This document shows, piece by piece, positions 8,087 to 17,710 of a DNA stretch of 64,000 nt (position 1 is the stretch's first letter; the number at the start of each line of letters is the position of its first letter). Source of the stretch: JBAXTE01 sp963556065 (GTDB taxonomy: Bacteria; Bacteroidota; Bacteroidia; Bacteroidales; WCHB1-69); assembly GCA_963556065.3 (NCBI GenBank), contig CAUVYH020000017.1, positions 248,001 through 312,000 on the forward strand, given 5' to 3'. The notes beneath the pieces are model-generated. The model was not told where the DNA came from, made no database searches, and saw nothing but the letters and a program-made list of their open reading frames with translations. Position numbers and translations under genes: made by a program.

Positions 8087-9352
8087 ATGAGTCAGAATTT
8101 AATCGTTATTATTATTCTTGGAGTAATTGCATTTTTAGATGCTCTCGTTTATTTGTTTATTCCATCCATGAGAAAATATGCAGCCATTTTTGCTCGTATT
8201 TTTATTGGACTTGTGTTTGTCTTTTCCGGTTTTGTTAAAGCGGTTGATCCCTTAGGGTTTGCATATAAAATTCAGGACTATCTTACTGCATTTCATCTTC
8301 CATGGTTGGTTTCGGCCTCGGTGGTACTTGCAGTGCTTGCCGATTTAGCCGAATTCGTAATTGGTTTTGTGGTACTTTTTGGAGTTCGCATGCGCCTTTT
8401 TTCGTGGGGGACCTTGTTGTTTATGCTTTTCTTTACCCCGTTAACCATGTATTTGGCGCTTAAAAATCCGGTTCACGATTGCGGTTGCTTCGGCGATTTT
8501 TTAATTCTGACCAATTGGGAAACATTCTATAAGAATCTGGTTTTCTTAACTTTCGCCTTAATCGTTTTTTCATATCGTACCCGTTTTTATGATCGAATGA
8601 TTCCAAACTGGTTGAAAAATTTTATAATTTTTATTGGGATTGTGATTGGTCTTGGAATTGAGGGCTATGCCCTTCGCTACGATGCGATACTTGATTTCCG
8701 CCCATGGAAAGTCGGTAATCGTATCGCTGATTTAGTGGTGCCAACGATGGAAAAATCGGAGATTAAGCTCGTATATAAAAATAATACGACCGGCGAGGAA
8801 GAATTATATACGGCCGAAACGCTTCCGTATCAGGACTCTGTGCGTTGGGCGAATCTTACGTTTGTAGAGCAGCGAAAGACCGTTATATCGCCATTTAAAG
8901 AGGCCCCTATTCACGATTTTATCATTGCTTCGCCCACTGGCGAGAATATTACGGATCAGATTATCAATATTGCGGATTATCACTTTCTGATTATTGCTTA
9001 TGATCTTACAGAAACGAATATAAAAAGTTTTGAAAAACTGAATCTTTTTGCGCAGAAGTGCACTGCCGATAGTATATCTGTGGTTTGTATTACCGGTTCA
9101 ACGCCTTCGGAAGTCGATAAGTTTTCAAAAAAAGTCAGTCCAAAATTTCCGGTTTATTCTGCCGATCCTACTGCATTAAAAACCATTATTCGTTCCAATC
9201 CGGGAATCTTGCTTCTTCGCAATGGTTATATTATAGACAAATGGTCGCATCGGAAAATGATTTCTTACGAAACATTTATATCCAAGAAGAAAGATTTTGA
9301 TATTGCATACGAAAAATATACTTCGGCAAAAACAGTTTCAAAACCGGAATAA
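8087..9352 (+). CDS. DoxX-like membrane protein with thioredoxin-like tail (BT_3928 family)
   Basis: A 421-aa protein. The first ~190 residues carry a short N-terminal anchor and about four further membrane segments of DoxX/MauE type (IFIGLVFVFSGFVKAVDPLG at ~38-57, then a CGCFGD motif at ~131-136). Another membrane segment lies near 180-200. The C-terminal ~150 residues look like a thioredoxin-fold domain (FLIIAYDLTETN, then GILLLRNGYIIDKW) but lack a CxxC motif. The family sits beside DUF1599 and tpiA in other Bacteroidota (from memory). A redox or envelope role is inferred from the Cys-containing DoxX/MauE part. It starts 13 bp after DUF1599. Confidence 0.82.
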   Translation: MSQNLIVIIILGVIAFLDALVYLFIPSMRKYAAIFARIFIGLVFVFSGFVKAVDPLGFAYKIQDYLTAFHLPWLVSASVVLAVLADLAEFVIGFVVLFGVRMRLFSWGTLLFMLFFTPLTMYLALKNPVHDCGCFGDFLILTNWETFYKNLVFLTFALIVFSYRTRFYDRMIPNWLKNFIIFIGIVIGLGIEGYALRYDAILDFRPWKVGNRIADLVVPTMEKSEIKLVYKNNTTGEEELYTAETLPYQDSVRWANLTFVEQRKTVISPFKEAPIHDFIIASPTGENITDQIINIADYHFLIIAYDLTETNIKSFEKLNLFAQKCTADSISVVCITGSTPSEVDKFSKKVSPKFPVYSADPTALKTIIRSNPGILLLRNGYIIDKWSHRKMISYETFISKKKDFDIAYEKYTSAKTVSKPE

Positions 9353-9354
9353 CG

Positions 9355-10428
9355 TTGATACGATATACCTTAAAACGACTTGGATATGGAATTGTGGTGC
9401 TTTTTGGAGTTCTTGTCGTTGTGTTTTTTCTTTTTAATATACTTCCCGGAGATCCGGCAAAAATGATGTTGGGGCAACGTAGCGATGTCTCCTCTACCGA
9501 AGCTATACGTCACGATTTAGGGCTCGATAAACCGCTGATTACTCAATTTGCAGGCTACTTAAACGATGTGTCTCCGCTTTCGGTTTACACTAAGAACGAG
9601 AAAAGCTATTTTTACTATGACACGGCAAAGTACAACTCTTTAGCCACTTTAAACATAGGTAATTCAATACTGACTGTTAAAAGCCCATATTTAAGAAGAT
9701 CGTACCAGACTAAGCGGAATGTAACCGAAATATTAATGGAGGCTTTTCCTCAAACGGCTATTCTTGCATTGGTTTCTATTTTTTTTGCCATTGTGGTGGG
9801 CATTACCATCGGGATTCTGTGTGCATTGTATAAAGATAGTTTTTTTGATAAGGCCTCAATTGTTATCTCTGTTTTTGGAATGGCATTGCCTTCATTTTTT
9901 GCAGCCATTGTATTTGCTTGGATTTTTGCCTATCTCTTGGGCGATCTTACCGGGCTAAATATGTTTGGAAGCCTTTATACCGTGGATGATTTTGGCAACG
10001 GGCAGTATCTCGACCTGAAAAATTTGATTCTTCCCGCATTTACCTTGGGAATACGTCCGTTGGCGATTGTGGTGGAGCTTACTCGCAGCACGACCCTTGA
10101 AACTCTTTCCCAGGATTACGTAAGAACGGCTTATGCCAAAGGACTCTCCAAATTTAAAGTCATTTGGCGGCATGTGATTAAAAATTCATTAAATCCTATC
10201 GTAACTGCAGTTTCCGGGTGGTTGGCATCGCTAATGGCTGGAGCTGTATTTATTGAATATATTTTCGACTGGAAAGGAGTGGGAATTGTAATAGTGAACG
10301 CCCTTGAAAAGTATGATTTTCCGGTTTTAATGGGAGCATTATTGTTTATTTCGGTGATATTGGTATTTATTAATATCTTTGTGGATATAATTTATGGAAT
10401 TTTGGATCCGAAAATAAGACTATCGTAA
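9355..10428 (+). CDS. Lone OppB/DppB-type ABC permease
   Basis: A 357-aa integral membrane protein of the peptide/nickel ABC permease family. The N-terminus shows the family pattern YTLKRLGYGIVVLFGVLVVVF-like (first segment), NILPGDPA at ~31-38 and TEILMEAFPQTAILA near 120. The EAA cytoplasmic loop is clear: DYVRTAYAKGLSKFKVIWRH at ~250-270. Between TM1 and TM2 there is an insert of ~60 residues beyond short OppB proteins. It starts with TTG two bases after the DoxX-like stop; no upstream ATG fits. No OppC, ATPase or binding protein is nearby, so partners must be encoded elsewhere. Confidence 0.9.
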   Translation: MIRYTLKRLGYGIVVLFGVLVVVFFLFNILPGDPAKMMLGQRSDVSSTEAIRHDLGLDKPLITQFAGYLNDVSPLSVYTKNEKSYFYYDTAKYNSLATLNIGNSILTVKSPYLRRSYQTKRNVTEILMEAFPQTAILALVSIFFAIVVGITIGILCALYKDSFFDKASIVISVFGMALPSFFAAIVFAWIFAYLLGDLTGLNMFGSLYTVDDFGNGQYLDLKNLILPAFTLGIRPLAIVVELTRSTTLETLSQDYVRTAYAKGLSKFKVIWRHVIKNSLNPIVTAVSGWLASLMAGAVFIEYIFDWKGVGIVIVNALEKYDFPVLMGALLFISVILVFINIFVDIIYGILDPKIRLS

Positions 10429-10455
10429 AAGTGTATAATATTAATTTTTTATAGA

Positions 10456-11232
10456 ATGAAAAACAAAATTGTAGCAGGTAATTGGAAAATGAATAAGACT
10501 TTTTCCGATGCAGAAGACTTAATTGTGGAAATTGCGGAAGGAATCGAAGAAAAATCCGAAAATGTAGATGTTATTATTTTTCCTCCGTTTGTTTACCTCG
10601 AAATGGCTACCGATATCGAGCAGGAATCGGATATCATGATTGGAGCTCAGAATTTAAGCCAATTTCAATCGGGAGCCTATACCGGAGAAATCTCAGCGGA
10701 GATGCTGGAATCGTTGGGAGTGCGTTTTTGTTTAATCGGGCATAGCGAACGTAGAAAATACTTCAACGAAAATAATGAAACATTAGCTCAAAAAGTAAAT
10801 AATGCCATTGGTAACAAAATATCACCGGTATTCTGCATTGGGGAAACACTAGAAGAACGTACTGCAGATAGACATTTTGAAGTAGTTGAAAAACAACTCA
10901 ACGAATCGTTGTTTCATCTTTCAATTACCGAGTTCGAAGAGGTAATAATAGCTTATGAGCCCGTTTGGGCCATTGGAACCGGAGTTACGGCAACTATTGG
11001 CCAAGCTCAGGAAATGCATGCATTTATCCGTAGTTTAGTGGCTAAAAAATATACACAAACAATTGCTGATGAGTGTTTTATTCTCTATGGCGGGAGTTGC
11101 AATGCCGACAATGCCGAAGATCTGTTCTCACAGCCCGATGTGGATGGTGGCCTTATTGGCGGAGCCTCACTGAGTGCCGAACAATTTTTGAAAATAGTGG
11201 ATGCTGCAGAAGCCGTAACCGCTTCAAAATAA
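10456..11232 (+). CDS. tpiA: Triosephosphate isomerase
   Basis: A 258-aa TIM-barrel enzyme that interconverts dihydroxyacetone phosphate and glyceraldehyde-3-phosphate. Catalytic residues are all visible: Asn9 and Lys11 in GNWKMNK, His96 in IGHSERR and Glu168 in AYEPVWAIGTG. The phosphate-binding loop YGGSC near 215 and GLIGGASL near 236 are intact. Normal length. It follows the permease by 27 bp and is probably co-transcribed with DUF1599, the DoxX-like gene and the permease. Confidence 0.98.
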   Translation: MKNKIVAGNWKMNKTFSDAEDLIVEIAEGIEEKSENVDVIIFPPFVYLEMATDIEQESDIMIGAQNLSQFQSGAYTGEISAEMLESLGVRFCLIGHSERRKYFNENNETLAQKVNNAIGNKISPVFCIGETLEERTADRHFEVVEKQLNESLFHLSITEFEEVIIAYEPVWAIGTGVTATIGQAQEMHAFIRSLVAKKYTQTIADECFILYGGSCNADNAEDLFSQPDVDGGLIGGASLSAEQFLKIVDAAEAVTASK

Positions 11233-11382
11233 TAATTAAAAGAATTGCTCCCGAATGGGGAAATTTTTCAAGTATTATTGATTCGGACGTAAGATTGAAT
11301 TCGTATTGGAGATGTCGTTGGATTCCAGAATCGTTTTAAAAAATGGTTCCAAATTACTAATGATCAAAGAATAAAATAAAAA

Positions 11383-12222
11383 ATGACTGATTATATAGAA
11401 CTGAATTGTGTAGTAGAACCCCTGAATCCGGGAGTGGATATTCTGATTGCAGAACTTTCCGAAGTAGGCTTTGATAGTTTTGTGGAAACGGAAATCGGAG
11501 TTTTGGCATACATTAAGTCGGAGCTGTTTAACCCCGATTTGGTGAGTGCACTTGAAATTTTCAACAATCCTTTGTTTACGGTCACATTCTCGTTTAATGA
11601 GGTGGAAAACCAAAACTGGAATGCTGTTTGGGAAAGTAATTACTCTCCTGTAAACATTGATAATCGATGCGTGATCAAGGCTCCCTTTCATTCTCAGTCG
11701 TTCGAAGCTCAGTACCAAATAGAAATTGAACCGAAAATGTCCTTTGGCACGGCACATCACGAAACTACCGCTTCCATTATCAGGTTAATGCTCGATCTCG
11801 ATTTTAAAGGGAAAACAGTGCTCGATATGGGTGCCGGAACCGGAATTTTAGCTATTTTAGCATCCATGATGGGCGCATCTGAAATTGTTGCTATTGATAA
11901 CGACCACTGGGCTTACGAAAATCATGTTGAAAACAACCAGCGCAATCATATTTCCAATTGCGAAGTAATTTTGGGAGATGCTACCTCAATTCCCAACAAA
12001 CAATTTGATATCGTGCTGGCAAATATCAACAGGAATATTCTTCTTCAGGATATGCATCATTATGTAAAGGTTATGAGGGCACAGAGTATAATTATTTTTA
12101 GCGGCTTTTATCAGGGATTCGATTTGGATGCCATTACTCAAAAAGCATCTGAATTGGGACTGAAGTTTGAAAAGAATACCGTTCTGAATAATTGGACAGC
12201 GGCTGTTTTTAGTAAAAAATAA
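11383..12222 (+). CDS. prmA: Ribosomal protein L11 methyltransferase
   Basis: A 279-aa SAM-dependent methyltransferase. PrmA trimethylates ribosomal protein L11. The N-terminal ~120 residues are the substrate-recognition domain (NWNAVWESNYSPV at ~81-93). The Rossmann fold has the SAM loop VLDMGAGTGILAILAS at ~147-162 and a catalytic-loop LANINRNIL at ~210-218. FGTAHHETT at ~126-134 is the family hallmark. It lies 150 bp after tpiA with no obvious terminator between, so read-through is likely. Confidence 0.95.
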   Translation: MTDYIELNCVVEPLNPGVDILIAELSEVGFDSFVETEIGVLAYIKSELFNPDLVSALEIFNNPLFTVTFSFNEVENQNWNAVWESNYSPVNIDNRCVIKAPFHSQSFEAQYQIEIEPKMSFGTAHHETTASIIRLMLDLDFKGKTVLDMGAGTGILAILASMMGASEIVAIDNDHWAYENHVENNQRNHISNCEVILGDATSIPNKQFDIVLANINRNILLQDMHHYVKVMRAQSIIIFSGFYQGFDLDAITQKASELGLKFEKNTVLNNWTAAVFSKK

Positions 12223-12299
12223 ATCAGTTAAAACCTTCGATCGTGGTATAAACGATCGCGTTGTTTTTGGTGTTCGCTTTTTATAAAATTTAGAGAGTT

Positions 12300-15200
12300 A
12301 TGATAGGTGTAAAAAATCTTGGGATGTTTAGTGAAATAAGGAAAGTAGGTGTCGCTTTTTTCTTGTTTTTATTATTAGTGGGTAATGGATTTGCTCAAAA
12401 CATTAAACCGTTATCTGCTAATGACACTAAAACCGTTGGAGAAATTAAGGAGATTTTCAAAAACGTACCCAAAGACAGCAGGGACAAGGCGGAGAATGTA
12501 ACTAAAGCATTTGAATTGTACTGGATTTCGGCCTCAATTAATGCTTTCGAAAAAGAGAATTTTATTGGAATGGCGAACCTGATGATTGGTAAAAAGATGA
12601 AAGCCTTTCCTGTTCTCGAAAGTTTTATCTATTGCTATATGGCATTTACACAAACGAACCCCGGGGATGGAGATGTGAAGCTATGGTCGAAAGGATTAGT
12701 TTATATGATGGATAAAAACAGTTCGAAGTTTAGCAATTTTTTAGACGATTATGCCGATTTTTTTAAAACAAAGTTGATTTATAATGCAAATCAGGTGCAA
12801 TGGTATGTCACGAGCGAGAGCTATAAAATTGATTTCGATACGATTCCTAAAATCATCTTTGCTAAAGGAAATTTAATTGGGAAAGCGCATAACGATAGCG
12901 TTTTTTTGCAAAATACGGAGGTAACATTTTATCCTTCACTCGGTATTGCAAAAACCAAAGGGGGTAGAGTAACTTGGGAACGAGCCGGATTTGATGCCAA
13001 TAAAGTATATGCGGATATCCCAAAATCAACAGTTCAGCTTCGCAAACCGAATCTTGAAGCCGATTCTGTGTTATACACCAATACCGAATTTTTTAAGAAA
13101 CCGCTAAAAGGACATTTTGAAGATAAAGCAACACTAGGAGCAACTGAAGATAAAGCCACTTATCCTCGCTTTAAATCTTATGACAAGCGAATTACGCTGA
13201 ATAATTATTTCGAAAACATTGACTTTGAAGGTGGCGTGGAAATGCGTGGCGTGAAATTCTTAGGCTCCGGCGATGAAAACCTTGATGCGCAGCTGATTTT
13301 TAAACGGAATGGCAAGAAGTTCTTAGTTATCGGAACTCAGGAGATGGTGTTAAAAAAAGGATTGATTGCTTCGAATATGGCAAGAGCGACAATCTTCATC
13401 GATAAAGACACTATTTCTCATCCTGCAATCAATTTTCGTTACGACGACAGTAAGAAAGATGTGATGCTGGTGCGAATGAACGAAGGCCTTTCCCAAGGAC
13501 CGTTCTATGATACCTATCATAAAATGGATATGTATTTCGAAGCCCTTTATTGGAAAACGAACGAGAGTTTTTTTGATTTTAAAATGCTACCGGGACCAGG
13601 GGTCGAGACTAGCGCCGTTTTCGAATCGGAAGATTTTTTCGACCAGGATCGGTTGAAAGAAATTAAAGGATATAACGATGTAAACCCACTTTACAAAGTC
13701 AATAAATTTTTCAGAGAACGAAAAGAAAATGTTGCTCCATTATCCGATTTGGTCGATTATATGAAATTTGCTAAAGAAGACGTAAAATCTTTTGTAATGC
13801 AACTTGCAATTCTAGGTTTTCTGGATTATAATATAGACAGAGAAATAGTCACTGCTAAACCCAAGATGCGAAACTTTATTCAAGCGGAAGCTAAAAAAAG
13901 AGATTATGATATTATTCAGTTTAAATCGAAAGTAAAAAATAAGGAAAATGCTCGGTTGAGCTTGCTGAATTACGATTTACAAATACATGGAGTAGGTGTT
14001 GTGCAGCTGAGTGATTCGCAAATAGTAAACGTTTTTCCATATAATGGCGAAATTACGGTAAAGAAAGATAGGGATTTTGAATTTACGGGTAAAATTGAGG
14101 CCGGATTGTTCGACTTTTTTGCCAAAAAATGTGAGTTTAATTACGACAAGTTTAACCTTGATATGACGGTTGTGGATTCCGTAACTTTTTTTGTTGAAGA
14201 CAAAAAAGGAGTTCAAAACAGAGAAGGAGAATATCCTCTGGTTAAAGTTCAAAGTGTGATAGAAGATATAAAGGGCGTAATAGAAATTGATGAACCCAAT
14301 AATAAATCGGGCACAAAATCAACGCCATTGTACCCTATTTTCACCTCGACAACTCCGGGCTATGTGTATTATAATAAGCCGTATATTTACGATGGTGTAT
14401 ATAAAAAGGAGAAATTCTTTTTTCGTGTAAATCCGTTTAAAATAGAGAAACTCGACGATTTTGCAACCGATTCCATCGAATTTAACGGGTATTTGGTCTC
14501 CGCTGGTATTTTCGAAGACATCACCAAACCGCTTAAAGTCCGTCCCGATTATTCATTGGGATTTATCCATCAAACACCGGATAACGGGATGATAACATAC
14601 GGAGGCAAGGGGACTTTCATAAACAAAATAGATCTTAGCAATAAAGGCTTGCGTGGTTTTGGAACCATTAATTATTTGGTTTCTACAGGAAGTACCAACG
14701 ATTGCCTGTTTTTTCCCGATTCGTCGAATGCTATGCTCGACACATATACTGTGCGCGAACAAGAAGCGGGGACCCAATATCCAAGTGTTACCGGAACAAA
14801 TGTTTACATGCATTGGGAACCCTATAATGATAGAATGTTGGTGTTTAGCCGCGAAAAGCCGTTACAGATTTTAAAAGAGACGAGACTAATAGGAAATGTA
14901 GAGATTACGCCAAAAGGAGCTTTAGCTGCGGGTAAAATTGATTTTGATAAAGCAAAAATGCAATCTGATCGTTTTGAATTGAAACATCATGAAATTCTAT
15001 CCGATACCACTTCTTTCCAGCTTAAATCAAGCGACTTTGATGATTTGGCACTTAGAACGGTGAATCATAAAGGGCATGTTGATTTTGCCAAACGTACTGG
15101 ACATTTTATTTCAAATGGCGGGTCTGCTTTAGTTGAATTTCCTATAAATCAGTATAAAACAAACTGTAAAGAGTTTGAATGGATGATGGATAAAGATGAA

Positions 15201-16829
15201 ATAGCTGTAGTTTATGATGATCCGTTCAAAAATACGGATATCAACAAAACTCCTGCAAAATCTTTGATCGAAATGGTCTCGGAAGGAAATTATCTGGTTT
15301 CTACGCATCCTGCTCAGGACTCATTGATGTTTTCGGCTGCAAAGGCCACATACAGCTTAAAGGACTATGTCATAAGTGCCGAAGGTGTCCGCTTTATTCG
15401 CGTAGCCGATGCCGCTATTATTCCATACGATGGGAAAGTTAAAGTATATAAGAAAGCGGAAATAGAAACGCTTCATAATAGCCGAATTTTGGCGAATGTA
15501 ACCACAAAATATCATGAATTTTTTGATGCTACGACCAATATTGGAGCACGAAACTGGTATAATGCGAAAGGATCATACAATTACATTGATGAGGATGATA
15601 AAGCGCAAAAAATTACCTTCGATACTATTTTTGTGGATAAAAAAGCAACTACGTTCGCGTATGGAAAAGTTGAAAAAGAGTCTGCTTTCGCGTTAAGTCC
15701 GAATTTTGGCTTTGTCGGGGATGTTAAACTTACGGCTGAAAACGAATTTCTAAACTTTAGCGGAGGAGTAAGTTTAGTGCAGGGATGCGATACGGTTAAG
15801 CGTACTCCGTTACGTTTCCAAGCGGATATTAATCCAAAAGAAATTCTTATTCCGGCAAACGAAACCAGTAAGGATATAAATAATAGAAAAATTGCAAATG
15901 CTATCGTTGCGCCACCGGAAGCTAGAATATATTGTGCTTTTGCAACATCCAAAGAGCAGATTAACGATCCGGAAGTGGTTTCGGCATACGGATTTTTAAC
16001 GTTCAGTAAAGATCAGGATTCATACATCATTGCTTCCGCCGAAAAAATTGCAGATACAACCTTGCCCGGAAATATTATCATGCTCAACAAAAAAACTTGC
16101 GTAGCTTCAGGTACCGGACAAATTAATCTGGGAACTAAGCTTGGAGCCATTGATATGTTTACCTTCGGAAAAATTCAAAGCTATATGACCATCGATTCTA
16201 CAACAATAGATCTTGCAGCTTCGGTGAATTTTCTATTTAGCGAAGATTTGCTTAAAATGATTAGTGATTACATCGAAGGATCTTCCAATCTCGAAGGAAT
16301 TGATGTGGTAGATAATGACCGCTATCACGAAGCGATTGCTCATATTTTAGGTAATAAAGAAGGAGAAAAAGCAATCACCGAACTCAAAAAAGAGTTGAGG
16401 TTTAAAAAGATTCCTTCAAAATTGATCAATACGTTCCTGATTTCTGATGTCAAATTCAAATGGAATGCCGAACAAAAATCATTCGTCTCTTATGGCGACA
16501 TAGGAATTGCCTTGTTAGGAAAAAATCAAGTGAACAGATATGTTCCGGGCGTATTGCAGATCAAAAAAAATCGATCGAGAGACGACTTATACATGTATTT
16601 CAAAATTGACGAAACTGAATTTTTCTTCCAGTTTAAGTCCAATACAATGTCCGTTTATTCCACCGATAAAAAGTTTATGGAAAAATTGACAACAATGAAA
16701 GGCGACGATAGAAGATCAAAGAGCGAAAAGGGAAAACCGAGTTTTGAATATCGTCCAGGCACAAAGTCTATTCTGAAAAAATTTAAACAAGCAATGGGCA
16801 TTACAGAAGAGGAAAACAAAGAAGAATAA
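12300..16829 (+). CDS. Very large exported protein of unknown function
   Basis: A 1509-aa protein with a signal peptide (hydrophobic core near residues 18-32, ending GFAQN). M1 and M9 are both possible starts. I recognise no enzymatic domain. The body is rich in short beta-strand patterns with many aromatic, Asp and Lys residues, and phrases such as KLIYNANQVQWYVTS, FAKGNLIGKAHNDSVFL and TKGGRVTWERAG suggest repeated beta-sheet modules. There is no T9SS tail; the C-terminus is Lys- and Glu-rich (KQAMGITEEENKEE). An outer-membrane or periplasmic structural role is a guess. It follows prmA by 77 bp on the same strand. Worth a structure prediction. Confidence 0.8.
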   Translation: MIGVKNLGMFSEIRKVGVAFFLFLLLVGNGFAQNIKPLSANDTKTVGEIKEIFKNVPKDSRDKAENVTKAFELYWISASINAFEKENFIGMANLMIGKKMKAFPVLESFIYCYMAFTQTNPGDGDVKLWSKGLVYMMDKNSSKFSNFLDDYADFFKTKLIYNANQVQWYVTSESYKIDFDTIPKIIFAKGNLIGKAHNDSVFLQNTEVTFYPSLGIAKTKGGRVTWERAGFDANKVYADIPKSTVQLRKPNLEADSVLYTNTEFFKKPLKGHFEDKATLGATEDKATYPRFKSYDKRITLNNYFENIDFEGGVEMRGVKFLGSGDENLDAQLIFKRNGKKFLVIGTQEMVLKKGLIASNMARATIFIDKDTISHPAINFRYDDSKKDVMLVRMNEGLSQGPFYDTYHKMDMYFEALYWKTNESFFDFKMLPGPGVETSAVFESEDFFDQDRLKEIKGYNDVNPLYKVNKFFRERKENVAPLSDLVDYMKFAKEDVKSFVMQLAILGFLDYNIDREIVTAKPKMRNFIQAEAKKRDYDIIQFKSKVKNKENARLSLLNYDLQIHGVGVVQLSDSQIVNVFPYNGEITVKKDRDFEFTGKIEAGLFDFFAKKCEFNYDKFNLDMTVVDSVTFFVEDKKGVQNREGEYPLVKVQSVIEDIKGVIEIDEPNNKSGTKSTPLYPIFTSTTPGYVYYNKPYIYDGVYKKEKFFFRVNPFKIEKLDDFATDSIEFNGYLVSAGIFEDITKPLKVRPDYSLGFIHQTPDNGMITYGGKGTFINKIDLSNKGLRGFGTINYLVSTGSTNDCLFFPDSSNAMLDTYTVREQEAGTQYPSVTGTNVYMHWEPYNDRMLVFSREKPLQILKETRLIGNVEITPKGALAAGKIDFDKAKMQSDRFELKHHEILSDTTSFQLKSSDFDDLALRTVNHKGHVDFAKRTGHFISNGGSALVEFPINQYKTNCKEFEWMMDKDEIAVVYDDPFKNTDINKTPAKSLIEMVSEGNYLVSTHPAQDSLMFSAAKATYSLKDYVISAEGVRFIRVADAAIIPYDGKVKVYKKAEIETLHNSRILANVTTKYHEFFDATTNIGARNWYNAKGSYNYIDEDDKAQKITFDTIFVDKKATTFAYGKVEKESAFALSPNFGFVGDVKLTAENEFLNFSGGVSLVQGCDTVKRTPLRFQADINPKEILIPANETSKDINNRKIANAIVAPPEARIYCAFATSKEQINDPEVVSAYGFLTFSKDQDSYIIASAEKIADTTLPGNIIMLNKKTCVASGTGQINLGTKLGAIDMFTFGKIQSYMTIDSTTIDLAASVNFLFSEDLLKMISDYIEGSSNLEGIDVVDNDRYHEAIAHILGNKEGEKAITELKKELRFKKIPSKLINTFLISDVKFKWNAEQKSFVSYGDIGIALLGKNQVNRYVPGVLQIKKNRSRDDLYMYFKIDETEFFFQFKSNTMSVYSTDKKFMEKLTTMKGDDRRSKSEKGKPSFEYRPGTKSILKKFKQAMGITEEENKEE

Positions 16830-16929
16830 TGATTTGGTGGTTTTTTATTGATGCTTGCTAAATGTTTTGATCATGTTTTTGTAATAAGTTAATTATCGAG
16901 GTTCTGTTGCTTTGTGTCGATAAATCTTA

Positions 16930-16990
16930 TTGATAATTAATGGATTATAATTGCTTCGCTTTGTGAAATAAAAAATTTATCAAAGTATTG
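16930..16990. repeat. Dispersed ~60-bp intergenic element, copy 1
   Basis: This segment resembles 50010-50068 and 51684-51747. All begin with TGATAAT, share TTGTGAAAT in the middle and end with an AAAGTAnTG-like block, at similar spacing. It lies between the 1509-aa gene and the lipoprotein gene. Confidence 0.55.
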
Positions 16991-17013
16991 CGTGTAAATC
17001 AATATTTATTTGA

Positions 17014-17021
17014 TATATTTG
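17014..17021 (+). promoter_or_regulatory. -7 element before the lipoprotein gene
   Basis: TATATTTG matches TAnnTTTG and lies 34 bases before the ATG at 17056. Confidence 0.6.
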
Positions 17022-17055
17022 CAAAGTGTAATTATTAATTAAAAAAATATTTTTT

Positions 17056-17619
17056 ATGAAACTCAGAAAAATTTCAATTTTTGCCGTAGTATTAATTGCT
17101 ACATATTTATTGTCAAGTTGCTTAACATGCGAAACAAAAGATTATACCATAGAATTAAACAACCAGGGTGGAGGTAAGCTCACGATTAAATTTAATAATA
17201 TTATGTCGAAAAAGGACAAAGAGGAATTGTCTAAAGACGAAGAAATTAAAAAAGATTTTGAAGAGCTTACAGAGAAGTATATGAAAGGCACAGAAATGGA
17301 AAAATCATTTGCCGATGCAAAAATGGTGGATAAACGCCTTTATAAGGAAAATGGAAAATTAAATGGAATCATCGTTTTTGAGTTTTCGAATTTTTCGCAG
17401 GTAAAACTTTATCAGTATGATAAAAATTCTCCTATACAGTATTATCTTTCATCGTTATCGTCGGAATCATTTTCATCGTCTAATGGCAAGCAGGCTCCCG
17501 ATTATATTCCGATTGTGAGTTGGGATAAATCGTTGAAAAAATTGACCTTATCCACAAAGGTTACCGAAGCTGATGAAAAAACAACAACCAGTCTATTGTC
17601 GTTGTGGGAAAAACAGTAG
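17056..17619 (+). CDS. Lipoprotein of unknown function
   Basis: A 187-aa protein with a lipoprotein signal peptide; the lipobox LSSC places the acylated Cys at residue 22. The mature part begins LTCETKDY and has a Lys/Glu-rich, probably helical stretch (residues ~50-90) followed by a predicted beta region (NGIIVFEFSNFSQVKLYQYD). No family recognised. It has its own -7 element and a strong terminator, so it is monocistronic. Probably surface- or periplasm-facing. Confidence 0.78.
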   Translation: MKLRKISIFAVVLIATYLLSSCLTCETKDYTIELNNQGGGKLTIKFNNIMSKKDKEELSKDEEIKKDFEELTEKYMKGTEMEKSFADAKMVDKRLYKENGKLNGIIVFEFSNFSQVKLYQYDKNSPIQYYLSSLSSESFSSSNGKQAPDYIPIVSWDKSLKKLTLSTKVTEADEKTTTSLLSLWEKQ

Positions 17620-17646
17620 CGTATAGTTTTTCAGGTACATTTTGAA

Positions 17647-17696
17647 AACAAATAAAAAAGACAGTCCGATTTATCGGACTGTCTTTTTTATTTGTT
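17647..17696. terminator. Bidirectional terminator
   Basis: Perfect 24-bp stem (17647-17670 with 17673-17696) with a nominal 2-nt loop, an A-rich left arm and T-rich right arm. It lies between converging genes, the lipoprotein and queD. Confidence 0.93.
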
Positions 17697-17710
17697 CCGA
17701 GGAAGTTTTT

